Assembly (NCBI GenBank): GCA_030737875.1
Contig: CM060920.1
Coordinates: 477,430,861 to 477,494,860 of the forward strand
Source: Allium sativum
Taxonomy: Eukaryota; Streptophyta; Magnoliopsida; Asparagales; Amaryllidaceae
Direction: 5' to 3'
DNA length: 64,000 nt
Shown: positions 39,101 through 51,110 of the stretch, one piece after another
Layout: the number at the start of each line of letters is the position of its first letter
Numbering within the stretch: the stretch's first letter is position 1
Position numbers and translations under genes: made by a program
The notes under the pieces: generated by a model
What the model was told of the DNA's origin: nothing
The model's input: the letters and a program-made list of their open reading frames with translations, nothing else
The model's database searches: none

Positions 39101-39241
39101 CAACATTACAGAAATCGAAATGCATCAAGGGATCGACAAGAAATTAAAGTGAACTCTTTTTAATAATAGTGCATAAGAACATAATTATGCACAGCAAATG
39201 AGGAATACATTCATAATATAGGATGCCTTGGTAGATGGTTC
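36180..39241. other. AT-rich intergenic DNA
   Basis: No gene recognised. A hydrophobic minus-strand open frame at 36358-36720 (Phe/Tyr/Leu-rich) is read from AT-rich DNA and lacks a plausible gene structure. 37150-39241 upstream of the next gene's 3' end shows only low-complexity sequence. Confidence 0.5.
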
Positions 39242-39847
39242 TTAATAATCAAAGTCAACCATTATATTGTGTTTAGGGCCAGGAGCAGGGATGTGATGTT
39301 TATGGTGATGGTGCGGAGAAGGAGCATCACCATGATGCTTATGATGGTGGTGGTGGTGGTGAGCAGCTAAAGCTTGGCCACGGTTTTCATAAGCCATAAT
39401 CATTTCTTTCGTTATTTCTTCCTTCAAAGCTTCAAGCTCAGGTTGAGTTAGGCCTAGTTGATTTATGTCTAATTGTGGCATTTCTTGGTGGTGGTGAGGA
39501 GTTGAAGCTTGGCCACGGTTTTCATAAGCCATGATCATTTCTTTTGTTATTTCTTCCTTCAAAGCGTCTAGCTCAGGTTGAGTTAGGTCTAGTTGAGTTA
39601 GGTCTAGTTGTGGCATTTCTTGGTGGTAGTGAGGAGCTGAAGCTTGGCCGCGGTTTTCGTAGGCCATGATCATTTCTTCCTTCAAAGCTTCAAGCTCGGG
39701 TTGAGTTAGGTCTAGTTGTGGCATTTCTTTCTCACCCTTTTCCATTGATGAAATTCCTATGTCTGAATAACCGAATACTGTAGTGACATTTAGTATTGCT
39801 GCAGCAAAAACTACCGAAACAAAGCTCTTCAAAAGATCCATTTTCAA
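39242..39847 (-). CDS. secreted histidine-rich protein with three tandem modules
   Basis: A single-exon, 201-residue protein that I cannot assign to a named family. Residues 1-26 form a signal peptide (Lys-rich start, hydrophobic core SVVFAAAILNVTTVFG), so it should enter the secretory pathway. Three modules follow at about 41-76, 77-121 and 122-167, each running EMPQLD...TQPELEALKEE...EMIMAYENRGQA and then a His-rich spacer. The tail has seven consecutive His (163-169), another HHHHKHH (179-185), a Pro-rich bit and an acidic aromatic end (VDFDY). Modules differ only by in-frame units (ITKE absent in module 1; LDLTQ doubled in module 2) and mostly silent or conservative changes, which suggests the frame is maintained. 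The acidic helix-like parts and His clusters suggest metal binding or a multi-peptide precursor; both are inference. The start at 39847 is supported by a TATA box 43 bp upstream; a second ATG at residue 3 is equally possible. Confidence 0.82.
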   Translation of the reverse strand: MKMDLLKSFVSVVFAAAILNVTTVFGYSDIGISSMEKGEKEMPQLDLTQPELEALKEEMIMAYENRGQASAPHYHQEMPQLDLTQLDLTQPELDALKEEITKEMIMAYENRGQASTPHHHQEMPQLDINQLGLTQPELEALKEEITKEMIMAYENRGQALAAHHHHHHHKHHGDAPSPHHHHKHHIPAPGPKHNIMVDFDY

Positions 39848-39889
39848 TTTTTTTGTATTTTAGTTTAAGTGATAGTGGTGTTCCTTATG

Positions 39890-39897
39890 TATTTATA
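39890..39897 (-). promoter_or_regulatory. TATA box of the histidine-rich gene
   Basis: The minus strand reads TATAAATA, 43 bp upstream of the ATG, leaving room for a short A-rich leader (about 15-20 nt). Confidence 0.65.
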
Positions 39898-40652
39898 CAA
39901 GTGATCTAGTATATGATACATTCCCTATGTTAGTGACAAACCACAATTGGTAATAATATGTCCCACTTCATACACTAAACATATCAATGGTGTTTATTAT
40001 GAGGATTACGTACCCGTCGTATTAATAATTTGACATTTATTATATTAATATAATTCGGGTACTTTTAGATGTACATTCCTAATATTTTAACCTCTTCCTA
40101 TTTTTAAATCCTTGTGGAAAGAATCAAGAGAAATTAATGTATTATGGTTCATGTATTAGCGTAAATACATTGCTTCGAACCTTTGGAAAATTCAATTGTG
40201 GAAAAACAATAAATAGTAATATAAAGTTATTTTAATACATATTTTATCAACATTTTGAAGTTCGTGATCTTAGCTAGTATGTGAACCATCAAAAACATAT
40301 TTTTGGTATGCTAATTCTTTCATAGAATGTTAAAATATTTTGTTTAACATATATTTTGATGTAGAAGTTTGCTATGCACGTTTCTAGGAAGTTGAAAAAA
40401 TGATAATTTGTTTATTTTAAAATGGTAATACACATATACTTCGTGAATTCAAAATAATTGCTTTTGTTAGTTATCTGTCTGCCTAGTTCTATTGATAAAT
40501 TAAAATTTGCTTATTATTTATTGATAAAATATTATACATCGAGTAATACTTGTGCATGCCGTCTCTTTTACAAACTTACCCTTAACTTTCATCCCTATCA
40601 TTTTTCCTTCTTGAAACTTGAGACTCGTATATATAGAATAGAAAACTACTGT
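39898..40652. other. upstream region of the histidine-rich gene
   Basis: AT-rich DNA containing the presumed promoter of the gene at 39242-39847. I see no second gene; a short open frame at 40458-40658 is unremarkable. Confidence 0.5.
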
Positions 40653-42094
40653 CACTAAAAGCTTAGATTCAACAAAGCAAACTTTATTGTTCGACTTGGA
40701 TTCAACACAAGAGCAACAATGGTTCCAACGGTTACCAACGGTTGGCGACCGTTGGTAAGCCATTGATAGCCGTTGGAAACCACGTTTGTATACACTTCAA
40801 TGGCTGTCAACGCTTTCCAACGCCACCGACGGGCCTTTTCTAATGGCCTCCAACATCTAAATTGGACACGTAGAAGAAATTGTTGACCAAAAAGCCATTG
40901 GAAACCATTACAAATAATTGAAATATACCGTTAGAAGATAATGAAAATGAATAACCTATAAGCCATTGGAAATTTGGGTATTTTTTCAGAATTTAGTTAG
41001 CTTACTTCCAACCACTCACAATCTCAAATTTATCATAACAGCTCCATTTCGAGCGTATATACAACAATAACACTCACATATACACCCAAACATAATAGTA
41101 AACCCACCATACACATACAATCCAATATACACAACATAAACCAATACATACAACATCCAACAAAACATAATAAACCAACGTCATCCAAACCAACATAAAC
41201 AATCAACCTAAAATAACGTTTAAACCAACATCCAAAGTCGCAACAATATATACAATCTATCATAATGTATCAACTGAATCCTCACTCACTCATAGCATAT
41301 ATGTACATAAAAACAAAACGTAGTAAACCATATCTCAAATCACTCTACTTTGGAACAAACAAATGAAGAAAACTATCTGTACTGGGCTATTAACCCTGCG
41401 AATTGCTATTTCAGCTGCTTTATCTGTTCTTCACGGTGGTGATCACGTTCCTCAAGCGTGATGATCTAGGTTCATAGTTGTGCAATCTCATCTTTGTCCT
41501 GAGCCCTCTGGTACGCCTTTTGAGATGTCTTAGACTATAAACAAATTTAAATTTTTAGTGTTTCATAATTGCAATTATGAAAATTCTAATTTCCTATAAA
41601 TTATCAGAGGAAATATAATACACTTTTACTATAATCTATCACAATGTGCAACCATTTTGAAAATACAACAGAATAATTATTTTAAAATTTAATGTAAAAT
41701 TACCGCTTGGTTCACAAATCTATAACATTTCTTACGGGTCGGTGGATCCATGACAACCACAAAAATGGTATCCTCCTCATCATCGGTCAACTCGGTTCAT
41801 CCACTATCCTAGAGGAGCTATGCCTATGCTTGCTTAAATATTTGTTGTTATGCAAAATACAGTTGAATTTAGATATCTTTAATTTAATTAACCTACCTCA
41901 AATTGTAAAAAAAGCTACTATTGTAATAATGGAAAGGGCGGCATTTTCATTTCAATTTCCACCTTTCTTTCACCCTCCCCCTTGCTTCATCTCTTTTCCA
42001 TCGCTCTACAATCCTTCTATGCATCTTTTCTTTGATTATGTTTTCTTTCTGCCTGGTCCTATATAGAAGCTCTCAGCGCTAAATCTTATTCCGT
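40653..42094 (-). mobile_element. CACTA-like (En/Spm) remnant
   Basis: Starts at a CACTA pentamer (40653-40657) followed by repeated CCAACGGTT / CCGTTGG motifs on both strands (40720-40970), as in the subterminal regions of CACTA elements. A minus-strand coding relic lies at its far side. No matching TAGTG end is seen before the LTR that begins at 42095, so the element is truncated. The family call is tentative. Confidence 0.4.
41385..41850 (-). pseudogene. spliced coding relic in the CACTA-like remnant
   Basis: Minus-strand codons before 41704 read MDPPTRKKCYRFVNQA. A GT...AG interval (41703-41535, 169 bp, very AT-rich) looks like an intron, and the following codons read SKTSQKAYQRAQDKDEIAQL and then, after stops, a coiled-coil segment (LEERDHHREEQIKQLK). 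This resembles the C-terminal coiled-coil tail of En/Spm-associated proteins. Stops show it is dead. Confidence 0.4.
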
Positions 42095-43511
42095 TGTAAT
42101 AACCCGGAAAATGTGAACCAATTTAAAATTTTTAAAATTGGTTATTGTCAAAGAATTTAAACAATTGAAATAGAATATTTCAATAAAATAATGAATTGGG
42201 AATAGTGAGGCAGTTTGAAAATTTGAATACAAACTTTGTCTGACTGTACCGAGTGGAAAATATAACAGATTTTAGTGAAACCAAAAATATTTAAATCTTT
42301 TTATGAATACCTTTCTAACGAATCTGAAAAATCGAAGTTTCATAACAGGAATCAAAAGTTATGGCCAAATGAATTTTCAGAAAGGTCGCTATATAGAATA
42401 TATAGCCCTTGAAAATGGCCATTTTGCATACGATCTCAGAATTCGACGAAACTGGTTTTGTTTGTACCGTATCGTCAAAACAAAGCTAGATTTATTTTTC
42501 TGGAATTTTTCGATTCAGTTTGCGGCCCTGAAAAATTGAAATGTACATTCAAATTGAATATTAAATGTTATATACTTTAATTTGAAAAATAACTGACTGT
42601 AACAGTCGAATTGGCCAACGAAACATATCCCATTGTGTCCGGAATGGGGGTATTTAGCTAGGGGCGACAGTCCTTGGGTTGAAATTGGTGTACGTTTGTT
42701 CAAAGGGATATTTTGCGGATTTAAAATTTAAATATAATAAGAAATATCCTCACTTTTCTCTCTCTTCTGAAAAACTGGTCAAACCTCATCGAACGAACGA
42801 CGGAACCCCTTCAAAACTTCCAGGACTGATCGCCGCCGCCACAGGCGTTTTCGCCACCCCCTCCAGTTGACTTTTCCGTTCGCCTTCCCTCCCCCCCCCC
42901 TCTTTAAATCAATCCAACCCTCGACAGAAGCAGTTTAGTATTTGCGTCGAATTTCAGCAAGGAAGTCAGCACCTTTGGAGCGCCGTCGTGCCTAGTAGAG
43001 GCCATCGAGTTGGGTGCCACCACAGGCACTGGAAAGCCTGTTCGAAGCTCTTCGACGTTGCAGCAGCTTATCGTGACGATACTTCATAGATTGGTCGAAA
43101 AATTTAAACCTAGTTTCGAAGGTTTGGAAACATATCTGCTTTGAAATTTCTGAAATGAAAATAACACTTTTAAGTGTTGCAAAACTTTGAAAAATCATAT
43201 CTTTTTAGTGTGTTAACAAAATTCGATGAACAGGAAACATCGGGACCGCAGGGAGGCTCTCTACCATCTAGTAGAAGCCGCGGATTTTTCTGATCTACAT
43301 ACGATTTTTAGCACTCCAAAAACCAATGTCAGGAATCTAAATTAAATTGTGTGAATGGAATCGTGTTGTATAAATTATATAGGCGAAGTGTAAATTATAT
43401 ACGCATTGTATACCTCATGTACATGTGTTGTATAAGTTATATTAGCGAAGTATAAATTATACAAGCGTTGTATGAAACATATATGCTTTGAATTGTGATG
43501 AAATGCAAGTG

Positions 43512-43513
<2 letters not shown>

Positions 43514-43550
<37 letters not shown>
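43514..43550. repeat. (TA)n microsatellite
   Basis: About 18 TA units. The 3' LTR has only a short interrupted TA run (about 57661-57672), so the tract expanded or shrank after insertion. Confidence 0.95.
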
Positions 43551-43553
<3 letters not shown>

Positions 43554-43639
43554 TCCCCTCGTCCAAAGACCATGGACGATATTTATTGCTTGTGATTGGC
43601 GTGAAATTATATAGTACGACGAATGGTTGGAGATAATTG

Positions 43640-43730
43640 TTTGTGGTTGATATTGTGGTTGAAATATACCTTTGTGGTTGAACAATACCTTTGTGGTTGA
43701 AAAATACCCTCTTGTGGTTGAAACAAATTA
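43640..43730. repeat. short minisatellite of 'tttgtggttgaaaaatacc' units
   Basis: About four to five units of 18-22 bp. The 3' LTR copy (about 57765-57830) has one unit fewer. Confidence 0.85.
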
Positions 43731-43896
43731 AATAGGATTATGGAAATGAAAATAAAACATGCCGCCTGCGTGCGAACTAGATGCATGATTACCCATTGTC
43801 AAAAACCGCGAGATTTTAAGGTAGAGCGAGGAGCCGTACTAGGGACGGTCCCGGTTTTAACTACCCTGCCGTTATGCTGCCGAAATTTTCTGAAAT

Positions 43897-45590
43897 ATTC
43901 ATGTGTTGAATTGAAATTCATTCGTTGAATCGAAATTCATGTGTTGAATGTTATTCGAATTTTAAATAAATAGATTTAACGATAAAAATCACATTTTTAT
44001 ATATATACAAACTATAGAGAATATTCATGTGTTGAATTGAAATTCATTCGTTGAATTGAAATTCATGTGTTGAATGTTATTCGAATTTTAAATAGGGTGC
44101 GTTTTTTACAGGTCCCTGTTATAGTTTCAAAATAGAAAAAAAAAAACGGTCATAAACTTATTGTAAATTAGATCCCTATTTTCTGAAAATTCATCAATAA
44201 AATGTAAAAAAATTATATAAAAATCATGTAAATTCGTATTTAAATAAAACATGTAAACGCTAAAAAATTCAGAACAAAAAATCATCAAACAAGGCGTCAA
44301 AAAAAAAAAACGAAATTTCCAGTTAAATGCATAATAATATGCACATATATCATTTTCCTGCATACATCCGTGCTTATTTTTCACTACATTCATCTTCGTT
44401 GATTATTCTTCATGCAAATACGTGCATACATGTGTGCAAATATTTCAAATACTTGCACACATTTGTGCAGGTTTATTTTTAGATTTTAATCCGAACACAG
44501 CTTACGGAAAAGTTGCATACATATATGCAATTATCAGTAATAATTGCATAAATGTATGCAACTTTTTTTTTCGTACAATCCTGACATTATTTCCAGATTT
44601 TAGATTTTTTTTTTTTAACGAAAGCACTTCTTTTTTAAAAAAAAAGGCGGAAGTAATAAAATCGGGGGCGGGTTTAAAATTTTCAAAACTTTTTTTTTTA
44701 TAAATTAGGTCCCTACTTTTAGCCAGTGCGTTATCCTATAAAAATGTTGCACACATGTGTGCATGTTTTCTGAGAAATTTGCACATTTGGATGAAAATAA
44801 AAATGAACTGAAATATTAACTTAAATCTATGCGCCGGAAGAACTGCAATAATTGCACATATGCATGCAATAAAATCAAAAACGTGCATAATATTATGCAT
44901 TTAACTGCAGTTTTTTCTGTTTTTTTGCTGTTTTCTTCTTTCTGACATTATTTTTGTTGTTTTTTTAACTGAATTTTTTGTATAATGCATAATACATTTT
45001 ATTACTAATTTACGATTTTTTTTTATTTTTTTAATTATTATTTTATAAGTTTTGAAAACAGGGACCTAATTTATATTAAGTTTATGACCGGATGTGAGCC
45101 AAATTAAGTTTCAAAACAGGGATGTGAGCCTAATATTCACTTTTAAAAAAAATAGATTTAACGATAAAAATCACATTTTTATATATATATATATAAACTA
45201 TAGAGAATATTCATGTGTTGAATTGAAATTCATTCGTTGAATTGAAATTCATGTGTTGAATGTTATTCGAATTTTAAATAAATAAATTTAACGATAAAAA
45301 TCACATTTTTTATATATATACAAACTATAGAGAATATTCATATGTTGAATTGAAATTCATTCGTTGAATTGAAATTCATGTGTTGAATGTTATTCGAATT
45401 TTAAATAAATAGATTTAACTATAAAAATCACATTTTTTGTATATATACAAACTATAGAGAATATTCATGTGTTGAATTGAAATTCATTCGTTGAATTGAA
45501 AATTCATGTGTTGAATGTTATTCGTATTTTAAAATAAATTGAATAGACAACAAAACTTACATTTTTATTGTGAATATGAAGTGCTAAAAA
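43897..45590. repeat. 126-bp tandem repeat array, five units, interrupted by a MITE
   Basis: Units begin 'attcatgtgttgaattgaaa' and start at 43897, 44023, 45209, 45336 and 45463; the period is 126-127 bp once the insertion at 44095-45140 is removed. Each unit ends in a TA-rich stretch plus 'caaactatagagaat'. The last unit decays after about 45540. Confidence 0.92.
44095..45140. mobile_element. Mutator-like MITE, 1046 bp, 9-bp target duplication
   Basis: Inserted in the second unit of the 126-bp array. It is flanked by ttttaaata (44086-44094) and ttttaaaaa (45141-45149), 8 of 9 identical. The terminal inverted repeats are long (about 85 bp) and imperfect, sharing TCCCTGTT and the internal block CGGTCATAAACTTA...TAAATTAG.TCCCT. 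A 9-bp duplication and long TIRs suggest the Mutator superfamily. No transposase is present. Confidence 0.8.
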
Positions 45591-46565
45591 CATTCACGTG
45601 TTGAATAAATATTTTTGATGATAAAAATATTACTTTTATCATGTATACGCTTTGATAAAAATACACACGTGTTGAAATAAATATTAGTTCGTTAGAAATA
45701 TTATTATTAGCTTTGTTCTGCATATATATACATGTGTCGAACATGGAAAATGGATTAGCTGTAGAGTAAAGAAATTATTTGCGTGCCCGACAAATAGGTA
45801 AGCCTTGATGAGTTGGCTGCGCAATTTTATTTTTATATCAACTCCTGTGAATGCCATTGGATGCGGAGTGCTGGTTATTCTGTTTGAAATAATAAACATC
45901 GCCATAGGATAGTAACAATTAATTTTGAACTACACTACATGGCATACTCCTTGACGATAGGCATACTTCATCATATTCCACATAAGCATTTGGAGCTTGT
46001 GTGACAATGTTGAAGATTTACCATACGAGCGAGAAGCTTGTATGGCGATGATTATATATTACAGGTTGAATTGATGACTGATATGGACTATATAAAATAT
46101 AACGATAAATTGCCAGATTAATAAAAAACCCACACGGGTCTGGAGTTGACAATAATCACGTCTCTCTAGTCATTAGATACGGCGCATGGATTATTTATTC
46201 CCACACGGGACGAGGTGACGAGGATTTATCCTCTGGAGTAATTAAAAATACACGCTCTCTCAGGCTTGATAGGGTGATGAGAATTTATTCTCTGGAGTTA
46301 TTATCTATACACGCTCCCCTGTAAACACAAGAATATATCACTATAAATATGTGGATGCTTTATAGGATTTATTGGGTAACTAACACGGCCCAATAGATTT
46401 CCAAACCCCATCCCGTACAAGGGAGGTTATGGCGAAATTTTTCGAAATATAAAGGCGTTAGTGAAATATTTGAAGTGAAAACGTTGTTGAAATTAAAGAA
46501 TGAACTATATTGGAAATAAATGAATGAACTATATTTATATATAAAAATATAAATAGAATTTAAAG

Positions 46566-47020
46566 GAATCAAAGCCGTGCAGTTCGTGTTTTGAAATCGT
46601 AATTTGAATCGATTAGTACGAGAGATCCGACCATCGGATTTTCCCGAAACCGCAACCGTTGGGTTCGCCTTGGAAATATCTTTCCAACGGCACCAACTTT
46701 GTAAAAATCCAACGGTTGGATTGTCTGGAATGTTTAATTCAAATCTAAAGAAAAACAGCACCAGAAGCGTTTATATTTATATATAAATATAAATATAATT
46801 AAATTAAATCGAATAACGATGCTGTAGTTCGAATTTTGAAACCGTAACTTCAAACAACTAGTGTGGAAGATCCGACCGTCGGATTTTCACGAAACTGGAA
46901 CCGTTGGGTTCGCTTAGGGAATATCTTCCCAGTGGTATAGACTTTGTAGAAATCCAACGGTTAGATTTTCCGATATGTGCAAAACAAATTAGGGGAAAAA
47001 CAGCGCCAGTGCCACGGCAC
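46566..47020. repeat. two 245-bp tandem repeats in the LTR
   Basis: The blocks 'gatccgaccatcggatttt' (46625) and 'gatccgaccgtcggatttt' (46870) head two related copies that also share 'aaccgttgggttcgc', 'tttgtagaaatccaacggtt' variants and an 'aaaaacagc' end. Confidence 0.8.
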
Positions 47021-48525
47021 GACCTGAAACGTCGTTAAATTAAATATGGCCATTTTTAAATAAATAAAAATGGCGAAAATCGTTATAAAATATTATAAGC
47101 AACATAGATTGGAAATAAACCTATTTGGCTTTATCTGCTTGATATTTGATGGTTGTATGTGTTTGACACGAAAATTATACTAAAGAACTGAAATATGAAT
47201 GTCGAATAATATAACCATGGAAAGAATTGATTTGAATTCTAATTATACGTGAATTATTTGAAAAGGCCGAGCTAACCCTCATTTCAAATAATTGATCGAA
47301 CGATTCGAAGGCGAAAATACAAAGATGATTCAAGACCGACGATCTTCCTATCGGTTGGATGGGCGCTGCTGAAGTTCCTGATTGGAGTAGCTACCGTGAA
47401 GGAACGGAAGTAGTAGTCGTCTGAACATATGTGTTGATAGTACGGATATACGAGGAATATGGTGCCTCCGGTTTCGTTCAGACCCAGAACGGACTTGTAA
47501 ATGGACTGTGTGTCTGACATTGGATTTTGTTCTATACTATTGATCTCTGTTAAATATATACCTGTTTGGCGGCGAAGAATTTATTTTTTTGCTTAACGCC
47601 CTTCTCTGAGACGTACGAGCTCAGAGGTTATATATCGATAGAAATCAGTCGTATGAAGTGGATTGCCTATGTGGCATGCCAAGATGCAGTGATCAAGGCT
47701 TCTGTTGCAAAGCAAAGTCTTGTATTTGATGATCAAAGCACGGCCTACGTGGCCTGGCTTTGTGTATAGCGTGGATTCGCGAGCCTCGCACCTCGGTATG
47801 AGTTAAAAATGGGATAAGGACTGCGGGGAGAGCACGACGTTTCTTTCTAGCTATGGTGGTGTCAGTGACCTACCAGCCCTGACATTTATATCTACTTTTC
47901 ACCTATGTGGTTGTTGGAATGTGAGGCGCCTCGATTTTAGGTCTGTAAGGACCGGGAAAGGTGTGCTCAGGAATAATTAATCCTCAAACGTAAGAGAGGA
48001 CCGACCCTAAAGATCCAAGGGTTACCCAGAGTGTGTAGTCCTGAGGCATTTGCTAGAATGTCTCGAAGTGGAGAGGAGCTTGCCCCTTGCCTCGACCCAT
48101 GACGGAAATCCAATTTCCAATATGAAATAACGGATTTGATTGTAGAACTAGTATGGCGACATAGTGGTATGGGGCACTTATGCCGCCTATGATTGATATT
48201 TATGATGATATTCGTTTTTGAAACATATATGCACTAGTAATAATATCAAATGATTTTGCTTTACACGTATTAAGCATATTTGGCCATTATAAGGTAAAAC
48301 TCTATCCTCCGGCTTGCGTTGCATTGTATGATGGGACTTGAGTCTTATAATGGCTACATTCTTTTTAAAAGCATTGCGTTGTTTAAAGAATTTACTTTGT
48401 TTTAAATGCACCAGCAATCACTGGAGTAAACCCGTTCCGCGAAAGTGGCGTGGTCCTATGATTTGTTTATTACTGTTGTTTAAACTATTAAGTAGATTTC
48501 TCATACCAGTCCCCATGACTGACTT

Positions 48526-51110
48526 TGTAACGACCCGTATGCTACACATCATGGGATCGTAGAATATTTATTTCTTTCACATATGAAGTGTATGGTCATG
48601 TAACTTAGGGAGACGACTATTGGGGTCATTTCCCATGTTCATGATTTTTCCCAATTTTTAAATGACCATTTTACCCCAGTTGGTACTGTTTTTGCCATAA
48701 CTTTTGACTGGAAAGGAATTTTGACCTTAAACCACTTCCATTGGCTCTGGATGATGTTTTACAATTCCGTAGAGTGATCACATTAGCCAAACGGACTCAC
48801 CGTTTGGGAGATATGGCTGAAACAAGTTTCAGATGGTGAAAAACAGCTTAATTGGGCTTAACCGGGTAATTAGCAGCTAGGCCCAAAGGGGATTTCGGGA
48901 TTGGAGATGTATAGGGGCTGATTAGGGTTAGAAAACATTTCTTTCAGCCGCTACTTTCATTCTTGGAACCCTAGTAATGGCCTCCAACACCCAAATCACC
49001 TTCTAATCAAGTTTTGACTTAATCTACATCAAATTAAGGAGAGAAAACACGAAAGCAAGGTTAGAGCTGCTGTTAGACATCAGTATTCACCCAAATCAGC
49101 GCGGTTTCAATTCTGAGAATTTTATTTGTGGCCAAGGTGAGTGATTTGCATAGTTTTTGCACTAATTACAGTTGATTAAGGGTAATTAGTGAAGATTAGC
49201 GAATTTATACACTAATAAATTCTGGAAAAATATATATAAATTCGAAAATAATATTTTATGCCTTTGGTAGAAGTTTGGTTTAATTTGGTTAATTTTTATT
49301 AGCCCTATGATTAGTTTTTCTTAAACATGCTTAAGGGAAAATATGGGGTTTTGGGTATATTTGACCCGTTTTGACAAGTAAATTCATTGTTTTGGTGTTT
49401 GTGGTTAGTTTGCTATGTTGCTATGACTGTTTGGGATGATTTGTGATTGATTAGAATAGTTAGATTGGTCGAAAACGTCGTCAAATGGCGTAAACAAGTT
49501 GCTGGAAAAAGTTGCAGAAAGTTGTGCAGGGATTCGGATCGGATCGGATATGGGCTCGGGTCGGATAGGAGAGCTGGGCAAGGAACCCGACCCGAACTGG
49601 AATCTAGCACAAAAGAAGTTTGGCAAGAAGGAAGGCCATTGCTTAGAGTTGGAGTTGGACAGGGGAACGGATCGGAGCTATGGAACAGGATCGGATCGAC
49701 TTAAGGACGAAGGGCTCGGATCGGATCGACTTAAGGATGAAGGGCTCGGACTGGAGTAAGGCGAAGGGATCAGATCGGAGTAAATGAAGAACGAGGGAGC
49801 TGATCGGAGCGAGAGCACGAACTGAACGGGAGATGGCAACCCGACCCGACCCGAAGTGGGACACCCGACCCGAACCGATGCGACGCTATGGACCTGAACC
49901 GAACCGCTGCAGGGGAAGACTACGAACCGAACCGAATGGGGAGCCTGGAGACGACTTATCCGAACCGAACCGACTGAAACAGATTGGGCCAAGCCGAATT
50001 GAATTTCCATTTCCTCTACGCGGTGACTCTTTTGAAGACCAACTCCAATTCGATCAAAACCCGAGATGCAAAGAAAGTCCAAATGAGGAGCTTTGACTCG
50101 GGATCCAGCTGGGAACCAATGAGTGAGCTTCATGATTGGGCTTTGCTGCGGGACGTGTGCTAAGGGGCTATCGATGTCTATGACTTTGGATCACTATGCA
50201 TGGGAGGTATGTGAACGGATTCAGGGCCACAGTGGCCTAAGTACGACTAAAAGGGCTATAGACCAATGAAGTGGGGTCATTTGTAAAGATTTGGTCATGA
50301 CTCCATGTGGTAAGCTTGGTAGTAGCAGTAGTTGTACAAGTTGAACTCCGCCACTACTTCGATGGGTCTAGTGATTGACAGTGGTGGACATCGTATGCTT
50401 TACGCACTGAGTGAGAGATGTGAGGATGGTTGCTATGGTTGATTTGTTTGCCATCATTATGACATGCACGCCCCAGCCCCGTATTCTTTACACTATTTGT
50501 TATGGCACCTTGGAGTATTGTACGGTATGTGGTACTAACTCTTTGGTTGCAGGTCCAGGTTCAGGTATGGTTTAGTATACCTGTTATTGTTCTGTTTAGA
50601 TGTTTATCGCTCATACCAGACTTTTTGTTTGACCCAGAGTTTTATGTCTCTTCTTATTACTCTGGGTGCTCACACGAGCAGACTAGAGACAGGTTAGCTG
50701 GTGATGCACGAGTAGATGATCCAGAGACGAGCAGGAGGCTTCCACGTATGATATATATATAGTATTCTCCCTGTGTTGTTGAAGATCACTGCTTGTGCAT
50801 TAGTAGTGCATTTTCTACCTTAGTTTCCTTTTGTTTTGGAGACAGTAAATTTTGGAAAGTTGTAATAAGTTGTATTTGGATTTCCGCTGCTCTGATGTTG
50901 ATGTTGGTTTTAGTTATCAACTTATGCACTGTCTCACCTATTTATGTCAAGTATGTTATTATTATATTTTATTCCATGCGCTGTGAGACACTCTACAGGT
51001 TCTTGATTAGTTCATTCTCTTCTTTCCTTTCTTTGGCGACCTTTCTGTGCTAGTCGGGCATGTGTACAGCGCACTTTCGGAGGAAATGTCGACTGGTGCG
51101 GGCCGTCACA
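48526..51110 (+). mobile_element. solo LTR nested in the 5' LTR
   Basis: Starts TGTAACGACCCG and ends CGGGCCGTCACA, giving a good inverted end repeat. Flanks are gactt (48521-48525) and gactc (51111-51115), 4 of 5 identical, as for a gypsy 5-bp target duplication. No primer site or polypurine tract adjoins it, and the surrounding LTR reads through from 48525 to 51111. It is 2585 bp long, in the same orientation as the host element by LTR-end features. Open frames on both strands at 49405-50133 come from its repetitive GATCGGA/CCGAACCG sequence. Confidence 0.85.
49660..49990. repeat. degenerate GGATCGGA / CCGAACCG repeats
   Basis: Several units like 'ggatcggatcgacttaagga' (49686 and about 49718) are followed by reiterated cccgacccga and ccgaaccga motifs. 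Open on several frames purely because of repeat composition. Confidence 0.75.

Noticed and set aside
39320..39365. His-tag or vector contamination behind the poly-His stretch
   Set aside because: The run uses mixed CAC/CAT codons, sits in an imperfectly repeated secreted protein, and is flanked by ordinary AT-rich plant DNA with a TATA box.
43375..43685. Minus-strand frames with Tyr-Ile repeats
   Set aside because: They read through the (TA)n microsatellite.
49660..49990. Telomere-like or centromeric satellite repeats
   Set aside because: Units are not TTTAGGG-like, they are few and degenerate, and they are confined to one LTR.
49405..50133. Overlapping open frames on both strands in the solo LTR
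   Set aside because: GATCGGA and CCGAACCG repeats stay open in several frames; this is compositional, not a gene.
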